The notes beneath the pieces are model-generated. The model was given only the letters and a program-made list of their open reading frames with translations, was not told the origin of the DNA and ran no database searches. Below, piece by piece: positions 1 through 5,098 of a stretch of DNA of 5,151 nucleotides (positions are counted from its first letter, which is position 1; every line of letters begins with the position of its first letter). The position numbers and the translations under genes are program-made. This stretch comes from an uncultured cyanobacterium (GTDB lineage: Bacteria > Cyanobacteriota > Cyanobacteriia > PCC-6307 > Cyanobiaceae). Where the stretch lies: positions 1 through 5,151 of the forward strand of contig CAIYSK010000318.1 in NCBI GenBank assembly GCA_903928835.1. Reading direction: 5' to 3'.

Positions 1-1
1 A

Positions 2-700
2 CGTTTTTGTACCAATCCCCTGGTGATCGACAAGCCAGGCATTCGTTTTTATGCAGGGGCGCCGTTGCAAACCCCCCGTCATTTTCCCCTTGGCACCCTC
101 TGTGTTCTCGATCGTGAGCCCCATGTTTTTACGGAGCGTCAGGCGCGCCATCTCACAGGCTTTGCCCACTTGGCGATGCGCGAAATTGAGTGGCGTTACC
201 GTGCCACGCTCTGCCCAGTCACCGGCTTACCGCGCAGGGACCTGTTATTTCGGCTTGGCGCTAGGGAATTCGACCTGGCTCGGCGCGATGGCAAGCCGTT
301 GAGCTTGCTCCATCTTGACCTTGACAATTTCAGTCAGATCAACCTTCGCTGGGGCCACAAGGCTGGCGATCAAGTTTTAATCGACTTTTGTCACTTATGT
401 CAGAGCCATCTTGGCGATGATGATCTTTTGGTACGCCTCTATGACGAAGCTTTTGGCCTGCTCTTAGTCAACCGCAATGCGGAGGAAGCGATGGCCATCG
501 GTGAGGGACTTCGCCATGCAGTCAAGCGCATGCTTGGTATTTTTACCGGCTCCGGTTATGGCATCCATCTCAGTGGTGGGCTCACAAGTCTGAGTAAATC
601 TGACCGTGATTTTACCGATCTCTTTACCCGCTCTGACCGTGCATTGTTTGTGGCAAAGGCCAATGGTAGGGATCAAATCTCTCTTCTCCTTCTCGGTTAA
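2..700 (+). CDS. GAF-GGDEF domain signalling protein, C-terminal part, with a degenerate GGDEF motif
   Basis: The frame is open to the left edge, so this is a 5'-truncated gene. 232 residues are visible, counted from the codon at position 2; the GTG at 23 is internal. Residues 1-38 are the end of a GAF sensory domain (NPLV, IRFYAGAPL, LGTLCVLD). After a short linker comes a GGDEF fold at about 73-228: PVTGLPRR, LDLDNFSQIN, GHKAGDQVL and ALFVAKANGRD all match the family. The signature is not GGDEF but YDEAF at residues 147-151. The Lys of the usual DnFKqiN motif is Ser, and the RxxD inhibitory site reads GDDD (138-141). It is therefore unlikely to make cyclic di-GMP; a sensory or adaptor role is inference. 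It ends with TAA, and no EAL domain follows. Family assignment is confident; ligand and partner are unknown. Confidence 0.88.
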   Translation, partial: RFCTNPLVIDKPGIRFYAGAPLQTPRHFPLGTLCVLDREPHVFTERQARHLTGFAHLAMREIEWRYRATLCPVTGLPRRDLLFRLGAREFDLARRDGKPLSLLHLDLDNFSQINLRWGHKAGDQVLIDFCHLCQSHLGDDDLLVRLYDEAFGLLLVNRNAEEAMAIGEGLRHAVKRMLGIFTGSGYGIHLSGGLTSLSKSDRDFTDLFTRSDRALFVAKANGRDQISLLLLG

Positions 701-713
701 GAGAGTTATCTTG
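679..713 (+). terminator. Possible weak terminator overlapping the GAF-GGDEF stop codon
   Basis: CTCTCTT (679-685) and AAGAGAG (699-705) form a perfect 7-bp inverted repeat with a 13-base loop. The repeat spans the TAA stop at 698-700. The following TTATCTTGTTG is only moderately T-rich and the stem is AT-rich, so termination would be weak. It resembles the arrangement at the end of the sigma gene. Confidence 0.3.
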
Positions 714-816
714 TTGTCACGTATTTACATCAAACTGCCATTCAAGTGAGGCAAGAGTGAATCCTATGCATCAATATTTTCTCTTTAAATTTGGAATGGA
801 GTTTTTGGATTTTTCG

Positions 817-1257
817 ATGGCCATTACACGCTGGGAGCCCCTTCGGGGCATGGAAGATTTGTTGGACCGCTACACCCGTTCGATGACGTACCCCGTTGGC
901 CGCTCTGGTGACGTTGTCTCCAATAGTGAATGGTGTCCCCGTGTCGATATTGTTGAAATGAATGGTGCCTTTAAAATAAAGGCAGAAATTCCAGGTGTCA
1001 AAAAGGAGGATGTTCATGTCACGCTTGACAATGGGGTTTTGACCTTGGAAGGAGAACGTCGACAGCATCGGGAGGAGGACGGTTTCCGTTTTCATCGTGT
1101 TGAGAGTGAATACGGTAATTTCATTCGCAGCTTTACCCTTCCCGCCAATGTCAAAAGTTCAGGCTTAAAGGCCCATTATCATGATGGTATTTTAGAGCTT
1201 GATATTCCAAAGGCTGAGGAGTCGAAAGCTAAAGCTTTGTCAATCCCAGTGGAATAA
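817..1257 (+). CDS. hspA: Small heat-shock protein, Hsp20/alpha-crystallin family (HspA class)
   Basis: ATP-independent holdase chaperone that binds unfolding proteins; in cyanobacteria this class also associates with thylakoid membranes. The N-terminal arm starts MAITRWEPLR, the usual beginning in this family. The alpha-crystallin domain covers about residues 38-132, with AEIPGVKKEDVHVTL (57-70), GVLTLEGER (73-81) and the AHYHDGIL signature (119-126, the AxxxxGIL motif). The tail holds the I-x-V oligomerisation motif IPV (143-145). I chose the ATG at 817 because it gives 146 residues, the normal length, and the conserved N-terminus. In-frame starts at 757 (GTG), 766 (ATG) and 796 (ATG) would add a Phe-rich leader not expected in the family, although GAGG at 748-751 sits well for the GTG at 757. 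The Shine-Dalgarno for 817 is weak. I see no CIRCE element upstream. The gene stands alone, with a terminator behind it. Confidence 0.93.
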   Translation: MAITRWEPLRGMEDLLDRYTRSMTYPVGRSGDVVSNSEWCPRVDIVEMNGAFKIKAEIPGVKKEDVHVTLDNGVLTLEGERRQHREEDGFRFHRVESEYGNFIRSFTLPANVKSSGLKAHYHDGILELDIPKAEESKAKALSIPVE

Positions 1258-1267
1258 TTCCTGGCTT

Positions 1268-1303
1268 GGGTGAGGGGCTGTGATGTCTCCTTACCCTTTT
1301 TTT
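1268..1303 (+). terminator. Rho-independent terminator of hspA
   Basis: GGGTGAGGGG (1268-1277) pairs with CTCCTTACCC (1287-1296): 10 bp counting three G-U pairs, with a 9-base loop. Seven Ts follow directly (1297-1303). It begins 10 bases after the hspA stop codon. The reverse direction lacks a T tract, so it probably acts on the plus strand only. Confidence 0.85.
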
Positions 1304-1330
1304 GCCCATTCCGTCCGAATTCGATTGGTC

Positions 1331-1803
1331 TCATACCCTGCTAGGAATTGGTAGCTTGGCCTCTTTGAGTAAGTCAATCAAGTCTGCACCATTGGGTTGT
1401 TCAAGGGTTTTTTGGTATTCGGCGAAAGCATGTAAGATTGAGACAACCTGTATGACGATCACCGGTGTCGATGCCGTCATCAACCACGATTAATATTTTG
1501 CCCCTCAGTTGTTCGATAGGGCCAGCCTTAAAGTATTGCCTGTGGAGGTTGAGCTCTTGATACTCTTTGGCCAGGAGTTGACGGCGCTCCAGGATCGGAA
1601 TATGTTCGCTATTGATGCCCCAGAGTTCGATGCCACCGCCTGCAATGGCGCCGATGGCAAAACTTTCAGGGCGACGGGCACTTCGCCCCGGGGTAAAGCC
1701 ACCACCATCGCGTTGGAACGCAGCCTTCCTTCACCCCAGCGCCATTAATTTTATGGCTGAGTTGCTGCCTAGCTTTGCGCCGATCCCGCCAATGTCGTGT
1801 TGT
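1331..1803 (-). pseudogene. Decayed phosphoribosyltransferase (predicted PRTase, COG1926-like)
   Basis: Reading the minus strand in three frames recovers pieces of one protein in the correct order. From 1797 downwards comes RHWRDRRKARQQLSHKI, the usual N-terminus (FRDR..AG..LA.KL). From 1711 comes AMVVALPRGEVPVAL, the LPRGGVPVA motif. From 1667 to 1461 comes a 69-codon open stretch starting ESFAIGAIAGGGIELWG and ending with the PRPP-binding loop ILIVVDDGIDTG. From 1459 to the TGA at 1333-1331 comes a C-terminus containing HAFAEYQKTLEQ and LIDLLKEA. Three changes of frame separate the pieces. Two regions expected in the family are missing: about 25 residues after VPVA, and about 50 after the PRPP loop. 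Intact relatives, as I recall them, have roughly 210-225 residues. No clear start codon remains (a TTG lies at 1818-1816). Function is surely lost. It is convergent with hspA and divergent from cfa. Confidence 0.85.
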
Positions 1804-1989
1804 CTCCAGTCCTGACAAGGCATGTCCCTTGTGGTTTCTTGGCAGGCTTCCATCTTAGCAAGAGATCTCTATGGGACGGGTTCTACAGGTTAATTTGTGC
1901 CTGAACGACTGCTTTGACGCTGTAGATCCGCACCGAATTCCCCCTTTATTTGTCAATGTTGCTGGGCTGTATTGCCGTGTTTGATTGCC
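1804..1989. other. Intergenic region between the PRTase pseudogene and cfa
   Basis: This gap should contain the cfa promoter and the remains of the pseudogene promoter. I find no convincing -35/-10 pair on either strand. A minus-strand TTGACA (1956-1951) has no -10 box at the right distance. Two short palindromes are present: ACAAGG-CATGTC-CCTTGT (1815-1832) and AGAGATCTCT (1861-1870). Both could be chance. Confidence 0.4.
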
Positions 1990-3210
1990 ATGCCCTCCGG
2001 TCGTTATTCCCTAACCGTTCCTGCTTCGATCGCTGCGTTCACTGAGGCAGCTGGAATTGAATTTGACGGCGATCAGCCCTGGGATATTGAGGTGCGTGAT
2101 GCTCGTTTGTTTGCCGATTTAATGCGAAGGGGCAGCCTTGCCCTAGGCGAGGGCTATGTCAATGGTCTATGGGATTGCCAACGGCTGGATCAGTTGTTCA
2201 CCCGGTTGCTGACGCCCAATACTGCGATCAACGTCATGCAGGGGTTTGACCCCTTGGCCCACCTTCGGGCCCTTGTGTTGTCATTGGGGGAGCGCCTGCT
2301 CAATTGGCAAACCCACCTCCGGGCTCACCAGGTGGCCCGCCGTCATTACGACATCGATCCTCGGGTCTATGCAGCCATGCTGGATTCCAGGCGGATTTAC
2401 AGCTGTGCCTATTGGCAGCAGGCTTCCAACCTTGAGGAGGCCCAGGAGCACAAGCTCAAACTGATTTGCGAAAAACTCCAGCTTGAACCCGGCCAAAGGG
2501 TCCTTGACTTGGGCTGTGGTTGGGGTGGCTTTGCCCGATATGCAGCTGAGAATTACGGTGTTGAGGTTCTGGGAATCACCGTATCGGCGCAGCAGCAGCT
2601 CTATGCCCAGGGACTTTCGCTTGATTTACCCGTTCGGACTATCCTTGCTGACTATCGGACCCCGCTCCTGCGCCAGGAGCAACCCTTTGATCGCATTGTC
2701 TCGATTGGCATGATGGAGCATGTTGGTCGACTTAATGACTCTATATTTTTTCAGATCGTCAAGGAACTATTGACCGATAATGGCTTGATGTTGTTGCAAA
2801 GTATTGGCACCCGTGAAACCACTGCCAAAATCGACCCTTGGATTGACACTTATATTTTTCCTAATGGCAGATTGCCTTCTGCCCAGCAGTTGTGTCGTGG
2901 CTTTGAGTGTTCCTTGATTCTTCAAGACTTGGAAAATTTTGGACATGATTATGACAAAACCCTAATGGCCTGGTGGACTAATTTTGATGCTGCTTGGCCC
3001 CGTCTCTCCCAGGATATCCCTCCTAGCTTCTATCGCCTTTGGAGCTACTATCTCCTCTCGTGCGCTGGTCTTTTTCGCTCGGGTCAGGGCCAGCTATGGC
3101 AACTCGTGCTGAGTAAACCGTCTCGCCAACAAACCTACCGATCGATCAGACCTGGCACTTTTCGTTTGAGTCCTGAGATTGCGGCATTGGCGCCGCAGTT
3201 GGGCAGCTAG
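1990..3210 (+). CDS. cfa: Cyclopropane-fatty-acyl-phospholipid synthase (SAM-dependent)
   Basis: Transfers a methylene group from S-adenosylmethionine to the cis double bond of membrane phospholipid acyl chains, working at the inner membrane surface. The protein has 406 residues from ATG 1990; E. coli Cfa has 382. The N-terminal lipid-binding domain has PWDIEV and GSLALGEGYVNGLWDC (about 30-63). The methyltransferase domain has YSCAYW with Cys139, the SAM loop LDLGCGWGG (172-180), ITVSAQQ, GMMEHVG with Glu243, DPWIDTYIFPNG, and DYDKTLMAWW with Tyr321. SCAGLFR and QLWQLVLS near the end also match E. coli. Odd point: the bicarbonate-ligand His of E. coli (H266, in LLHTIG) is Gln270 here (LLQSIG). 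About 25 extra residues follow the usual C-terminus. ATG 1990 is preferred over the in-frame TTG at 1972; no good Shine-Dalgarno serves either. It lies 57 bases before the sigma gene on the same strand. Transfer from a proteobacterium is possible but untested. Confidence 0.93.
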   Translation: MPSGRYSLTVPASIAAFTEAAGIEFDGDQPWDIEVRDARLFADLMRRGSLALGEGYVNGLWDCQRLDQLFTRLLTPNTAINVMQGFDPLAHLRALVLSLGERLLNWQTHLRAHQVARRHYDIDPRVYAAMLDSRRIYSCAYWQQASNLEEAQEHKLKLICEKLQLEPGQRVLDLGCGWGGFARYAAENYGVEVLGITVSAQQQLYAQGLSLDLPVRTILADYRTPLLRQEQPFDRIVSIGMMEHVGRLNDSIFFQIVKELLTDNGLMLLQSIGTRETTAKIDPWIDTYIFPNGRLPSAQQLCRGFECSLILQDLENFGHDYDKTLMAWWTNFDAAWPRLSQDIPPSFYRLWSYYLLSCAGLFRSGQGQLWQLVLSKPSRQQTYRSIRPGTFRLSPEIAALAPQLGS

Positions 3211-3233
3211 TGCCCCTATTCCTTCGACTTTCA

Positions 3234-3267
3234 ACAGAGGATTCCGGGGCTCTACGCAAGCCTCTGT
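3234..3267 (+). promoter_or_regulatory. Inverted repeat ending at the sigma-factor start codon
   Basis: ACAGAGG (3234-3240) and CCTCTGT (3261-3267) are perfect 7-bp complements separated by 20 bases. The 3' arm touches the ATG at 3268. The 5' arm holds the only Shine-Dalgarno-like string in the gap (AGAGGA, 3236-3241), which would be paired in the folded RNA. This could be an RNA switch controlling translation. A 7-bp repeat in a gap this short can also arise by chance. Confidence 0.35.
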
Positions 3268-4113
3268 ATGGCCGATGCCCTCGGTGACTATCTAAAAACG
3301 ATTGGCCGTATTCCCCTTCTTACGGATGCAGAGGAGGTGCACCTGGGAAGCTTGGTACGCGAGTGGCAAGACGCGGACGAGCAAACACCCTCCCTTGTCC
3401 GCCGCGGGCGTCGAGCGCATGCCCGGATGGTGAACGCCAATTTGCGGCTGGTCGTCACCATCGTGAGCCGCTATGCCCGGCGAAGCCAGCATCTCAATCA
3501 GGATTCTATGGACCTGATTCAAGCCGGAAATATTGGTCTCATTCGAGCTGTCGAAAAGTTTGATCCCTCCCGGGGCTATAAGTTTTCGACCTATGGTTAT
3601 TGGTGGATTAAGCAAGCTGTTGGGCGTTACCTGCACGAGCACAGCAGTTCGATTCGCCTTCCAGTTAGTGTGACCGATTTGGCTGTGAAGGCTGGTCAGC
3701 TCCAGGCTGCCTCAGAGGAGTCCCTTAGCCAAGCCGAGTTGGCAAGCCAGCTAGGACAATCGGAGCGAAGGCTCCGGTTTGTGCTCCATACGGCCGAACG
3801 TTGCCACATTCAGTCTTTGGATCAGCATGTGGGTAGTAATGGACAGGATATGACCTTGATTGATACCGTTGCCAGCGTGGAGGGTCCCACGATCCATGAT
3901 GATTATCAATGGATGCATACGCACATTGGCAAACTCGAACCCCTGGAGCGGAAGGTTCTCCGGATGCGGTTTGCGACTGACGGCAAACCTTCCCTCGCCA
4001 AGGTCTCGGTCCAGCTCGGCCTTAGTAAGGATAAGGTTCAACGTATTGAGCGTAACGCATTGTCTAAACTCCGACGGCGATTAGATCCATGTCTCAATCC
4101 CCCTGCGTCTTGA
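3268..4113 (+). CDS. RNA polymerase sigma factor, sigma-70 family, group 2 (alternative, cyanobacterial type)
   Basis: Directs RNA polymerase core to promoters; group 2 factors in cyanobacteria are non-essential and respond to stress, light or nutrients. The protein has 281 residues and lacks region 1.1, as expected. Region 1.2 is at 3-32 (LGDYLKTIGRIPLLTDAEEV). Region 2 is at 54-122, with NANLRLVVTIVSRYA for core binding, DLIQAGNIGLIRAVEKFDP, and -10 recognition in YKFSTYGYWWIKQAVGRYL. Region 3 is at 127-175. Region 4 is at 222-271, with LEPLERKVLRMRF and the -35 helix-turn-helix SLAKVSVQLGLSKDKVQRIERNALSKLRRRL. Two positions in 2.4 differ from the common YATWWIRQA, and 4.2 carries Lys where housekeeping factors have Arg, which could shift promoter choice. 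ATG 3268 is chosen because region 1.2 starts directly after it, but no Shine-Dalgarno is well placed. It may be co-transcribed with cfa. I cannot assign a specific Sig letter. Confidence 0.95.
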   Translation: MADALGDYLKTIGRIPLLTDAEEVHLGSLVREWQDADEQTPSLVRRGRRAHARMVNANLRLVVTIVSRYARRSQHLNQDSMDLIQAGNIGLIRAVEKFDPSRGYKFSTYGYWWIKQAVGRYLHEHSSSIRLPVSVTDLAVKAGQLQAASEESLSQAELASQLGQSERRLRFVLHTAERCHIQSLDQHVGSNGQDMTLIDTVASVEGPTIHDDYQWMHTHIGKLEPLERKVLRMRFATDGKPSLAKVSVQLGLSKDKVQRIERNALSKLRRRLDPCLNPPAS

Positions 4114-4134
4114 TAGATTGAGACTTGTTTGTTT
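4091..4134 (+). terminator. Terminator overlapping the sigma-factor stop codon
   Basis: GTCTCAATC (4091-4099) pairs perfectly with GATTGAGAC (4116-4124) across a 16-base loop. TTGTTTGTTT follows (4125-4134). The 5' arm is inside the last coding codons and the TGA stop (4111-4113) is in the loop, so a terminating ribosome would cover the hairpin. The tail is T-rich but interrupted by G. Confidence 0.6.
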
Positions 4135-4178
4135 CGTCCTCTAGCCGCCATTCAACTTCTATTTGGATCTTACGTTTG

Positions 4179-4213
4179 AAGGCCTTGGCGCAAGAAATTC
4201 TCCAAGGCCTTTT
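4179..4213 (+). terminator. Second stem-loop terminator downstream of the sigma gene
   Basis: AAGGCCTTGG (4179-4188) and CCAAGGCCTT (4202-4211) form a perfect 10-bp stem with a 13-base loop, and the T run is TTTT (4210-4213). The stem is strong but the tail short. It lies 12 bases from the end of the convergent RHH gene and may block read-through from the sigma gene into its antisense strand. The minus direction has no T tract after the stem. Confidence 0.6.
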
Positions 4214-4225
4214 GCGAATCCCCCC

Positions 4226-4474
4226 TTAGTAGGTGTGCATACCCCGTACTGGCTTGCTTTTTACACCATTGGCAGCCACTGGTTGACCAAACGTGGGTGT
4301 TTGGATTTGGCGGTTTGGTTCACGCAGGGCATCTTCTAGTAAAAATGCACACAAATTTGATACCGAGCGTCCCTCCTCTTCTGAGCGCGACAGCAGCGCT
4401 TCGTGAACGTGGTAACTCAGGGTGATGGATATTCTCCTTGGTTGCCGTTGCATCACTCGAATGCGTTCATTCAT
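4226..4474 (-). CDS. Ribbon-helix-helix (CopG/Arc-type) DNA-binding protein, 82 aa
   Basis: Likely a small dimeric DNA-binding protein, a transcription regulator or antitoxin-like factor. Residues 13-50 fit the RHH fold: strand RRISITL, first helix SYHVHEALLSRSEEEG, then RSVSNLCAFLLEDAL with the usual turn (GRSVSN) between helices. The tail from about 51 is rich in Pro, Gln and Lys and looks disordered. I start at the ATG at 4474 because a strong AAGGAG ribosome-binding site lies 8 bases before it. An in-frame upstream ATG at 4591 would add 39 residues with no family similarity. No toxin gene lies beside it, so it appears solo. It converges on the sigma gene, and a short palindrome lies just upstream of its ribosome-binding site. 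Its DNA target is unknown. Confidence 0.82.
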   Translation of the reverse strand: MNERIRVMQRQPRRISITLSYHVHEALLSRSEEEGRSVSNLCAFLLEDALREPNRQIQTPTFGQPVAANGVKSKPVRGMHTY

Positions 4475-4482
4475 GGATTCTG

Positions 4483-4488
4483 CTCCTT
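4483..4488 (-). promoter_or_regulatory. Ribosome-binding site of the 82-aa RHH gene
   Basis: The minus strand reads AAGGAG here, 8 bases before the ATG at 4474. This is the clearest Shine-Dalgarno in the window, and it decides the start of the gene. Confidence 0.8.
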
Positions 4489-4494
4489 GGTGAT

Positions 4495-4511
4495 TAGGCA
4501 AATTAAGCCTA
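4495..4511. promoter_or_regulatory. Candidate operator of the 82-aa RHH gene (inverted repeat)
   Basis: TAGGC-AAATTAA-GCCTA has 5-bp arms around an AT-rich centre. It ends 6 bases upstream of the AAGGAG site. RHH proteins commonly repress their own genes through short palindromes in this position. The arms are short, so chance is not excluded. Confidence 0.3.
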
Positions 4512-4634
4512 TGGGAGCAATTCCCCTTCCCCGTACTGCTAACTGCCTTAGTTGTGCAGCAGCCATGCTGTGTTTGCGATTTCCGCTGCAACGCATCATC
4601 GGATCTGCATCAGTGTCACTTCTAAACTAAAACA

Positions 4635-4643
4635 CCTATAGCA
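4635..4643 (-). promoter_or_regulatory. Possible extended -10 promoter for the 82-aa RHH gene
   Basis: The minus strand reads TGCTATAGG, close to an extended -10 box (TGnTATAAT). No clear -35 is present. It would give a leader of roughly 150 bases before the ATG at 4474. I found no better promoter closer to the gene. Confidence 0.22.
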
Positions 4644-4838
4644 TTAGTGCACTATTTTTAATTTTTTCAGATCCAGCTTTATGCCCAGCCAGCTTGTTGC
4701 AAAGCTTGCTTCGATATGCATTCTGGTGCGTCGCGAAATGAGTGTCTCGGTGGCAGCCTCTTGTCGACTATTGCGCGTGCTTTCGAAGGGTTTATCTCTG
4801 TTTTTGCGATTTGCACATGACTCTTGGTTTGTTGCCAT
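4644..4838 (-). CDS. Possible small hypothetical protein, 64 aa
   Basis: An open frame of 64 codons starts at the ATG at 4838-4836, with AAGG about 10 bases upstream, and ends with TAA at 4646-4644. The product is basic and polar (NRKNRDKPFESTRNSRQEAA), with RRTRMHIEASF in the second half and a Lys/Leu-rich tail (LDLKKLK). I do not recognise it and see no membrane segment or signal peptide. Another minus frame (4679-4867) and a plus frame (4681-4929) are open over the same bases, so coding is uncertain. This frame has the best start signal and plausible codon use. It would be transcribed away from the 55-aa RHH gene, sharing its upstream region. It may be non-coding. Confidence 0.33.
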   Translation of the reverse strand: MATNQESCANRKNRDKPFESTRNSRQEAATETLISRRTRMHIEASFATSWLGIKLDLKKLKIVH

Positions 4839-4902
4839 GGTGGTAATACCTTGTATCCGATGCACAACTGCCGTAGATTCTTTTTGTTTGTTGAATAGCT
4901 CG

Positions 4903-4908
4903 TATACT
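4903..4908 (+). promoter_or_regulatory. -10 box of the 55-aa RHH gene
   Basis: TATACT matches the -10 consensus well. The -35 is weak: a T-rich run TTTTTG (4881-4886) lies 16 bases upstream. Transcription would start near 4914-4916, giving a leader of about 15 bases to the ATG at 4931. Confidence 0.45.
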
Positions 4909-4911
4909 CTC

Positions 4912-4925
4912 GTTAAAGGTTTAAC
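4912..4925. promoter_or_regulatory. Palindrome over the transcription start and ribosome-binding site of the 55-aa RHH gene
   Basis: GTTAAA-GG-TTTAAC is a perfect palindrome with 6-bp arms. It sits just behind the TATACT box and includes AAAGG (4915-4919), the only Shine-Dalgarno-like string before the ATG at 4931. A protein bound here would block both transcription and translation initiation. Self-repression by the RHH product is the natural guess. Confidence 0.42.
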
Positions 4926-4930
4926 CTGAT

Positions 4931-5098
4931 ATGCGGCGAATCACAATCTCGGTGCCCGATGAGGCCCACCGTGCGCTCAAGTTGCTTGGCATCTTGGAGG
5001 GTAAAGCTTTCGGGACGATTGTCTTAGAAGCACTTGAGTTTTATCTAAAGGATAAGGATGCCTATAATCTTGATGTATCAAAGCGCTTGGATGTCTAA
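4931..5098 (+). CDS. Short ribbon-helix-helix protein, 55 aa (antitoxin-like)
   Basis: A very short gene whose whole product is little more than one RHH domain: strand MRRITISVP (1-9), helix 1 DEAHRALKLLGILEG (10-24), turn and helix 2 KAFGTIVLEALEFYLK (25-40), then an acidic-basic tail ending SKRLDV. RHH proteins dimerise through the strand and place it in the major groove; Arg3, Thr5 and Ser7 are the likely base-contacting side by family analogy. The start has AAAGG 11 bases upstream, and TATACT supplies a promoter. The stop is TAA at 5096-5098. Only 53 bases remain to the window edge, so a toxin partner further right cannot be excluded. None lies upstream on this strand. Sequence similarity to the 82-aa RHH protein is limited to the fold. 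Confidence 0.75.
   Translation: MRRITISVPDEAHRALKLLGILEGKAFGTIVLEALEFYLKDKDAYNLDVSKRLDV

Noticed and set aside
741..770. Promoter TTCAAG...TATGCA for hspA
   Set aside because: The spacer is 18 bases and the -10 match is poor. It would give a leader of about 40 bases but is not better than chance.
1302..1493. 63-codon plus-strand ORF
   Set aside because: It is antisense to the C-terminal part of the PRTase pseudogene, has no family similarity or ribosome-binding site, and begins inside the hspA terminator's T tract.
1509..1815. Overlapping plus-strand ORFs of 79 and 67 codons
   Set aside because: Both are complements of the pseudogene's conserved PRTase segments; the minus-strand reading explains the bases better.
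1951..1956. Consensus TTGACA on the minus strand upstream of cfa
   Set aside because: No -10-like hexamer lies 16-18 bases downstream, so it is not a supported promoter for the pseudogene.
4475..4591. N-terminal extension of the 82-aa RHH protein to an upstream ATG
   Set aside because: The added 39 residues show no RHH similarity, while a strong AAGGAG site is placed for the ATG at 4474. The extension would also run through that site and the palindrome.
4681..4929. 82-codon plus-strand ORF rich in Val, Leu and Cys
   Set aside because: It has no ribosome-binding site, runs through the promoter and palindrome of the 55-aa RHH gene, and looks like the complement of a basic minus-strand sequence.
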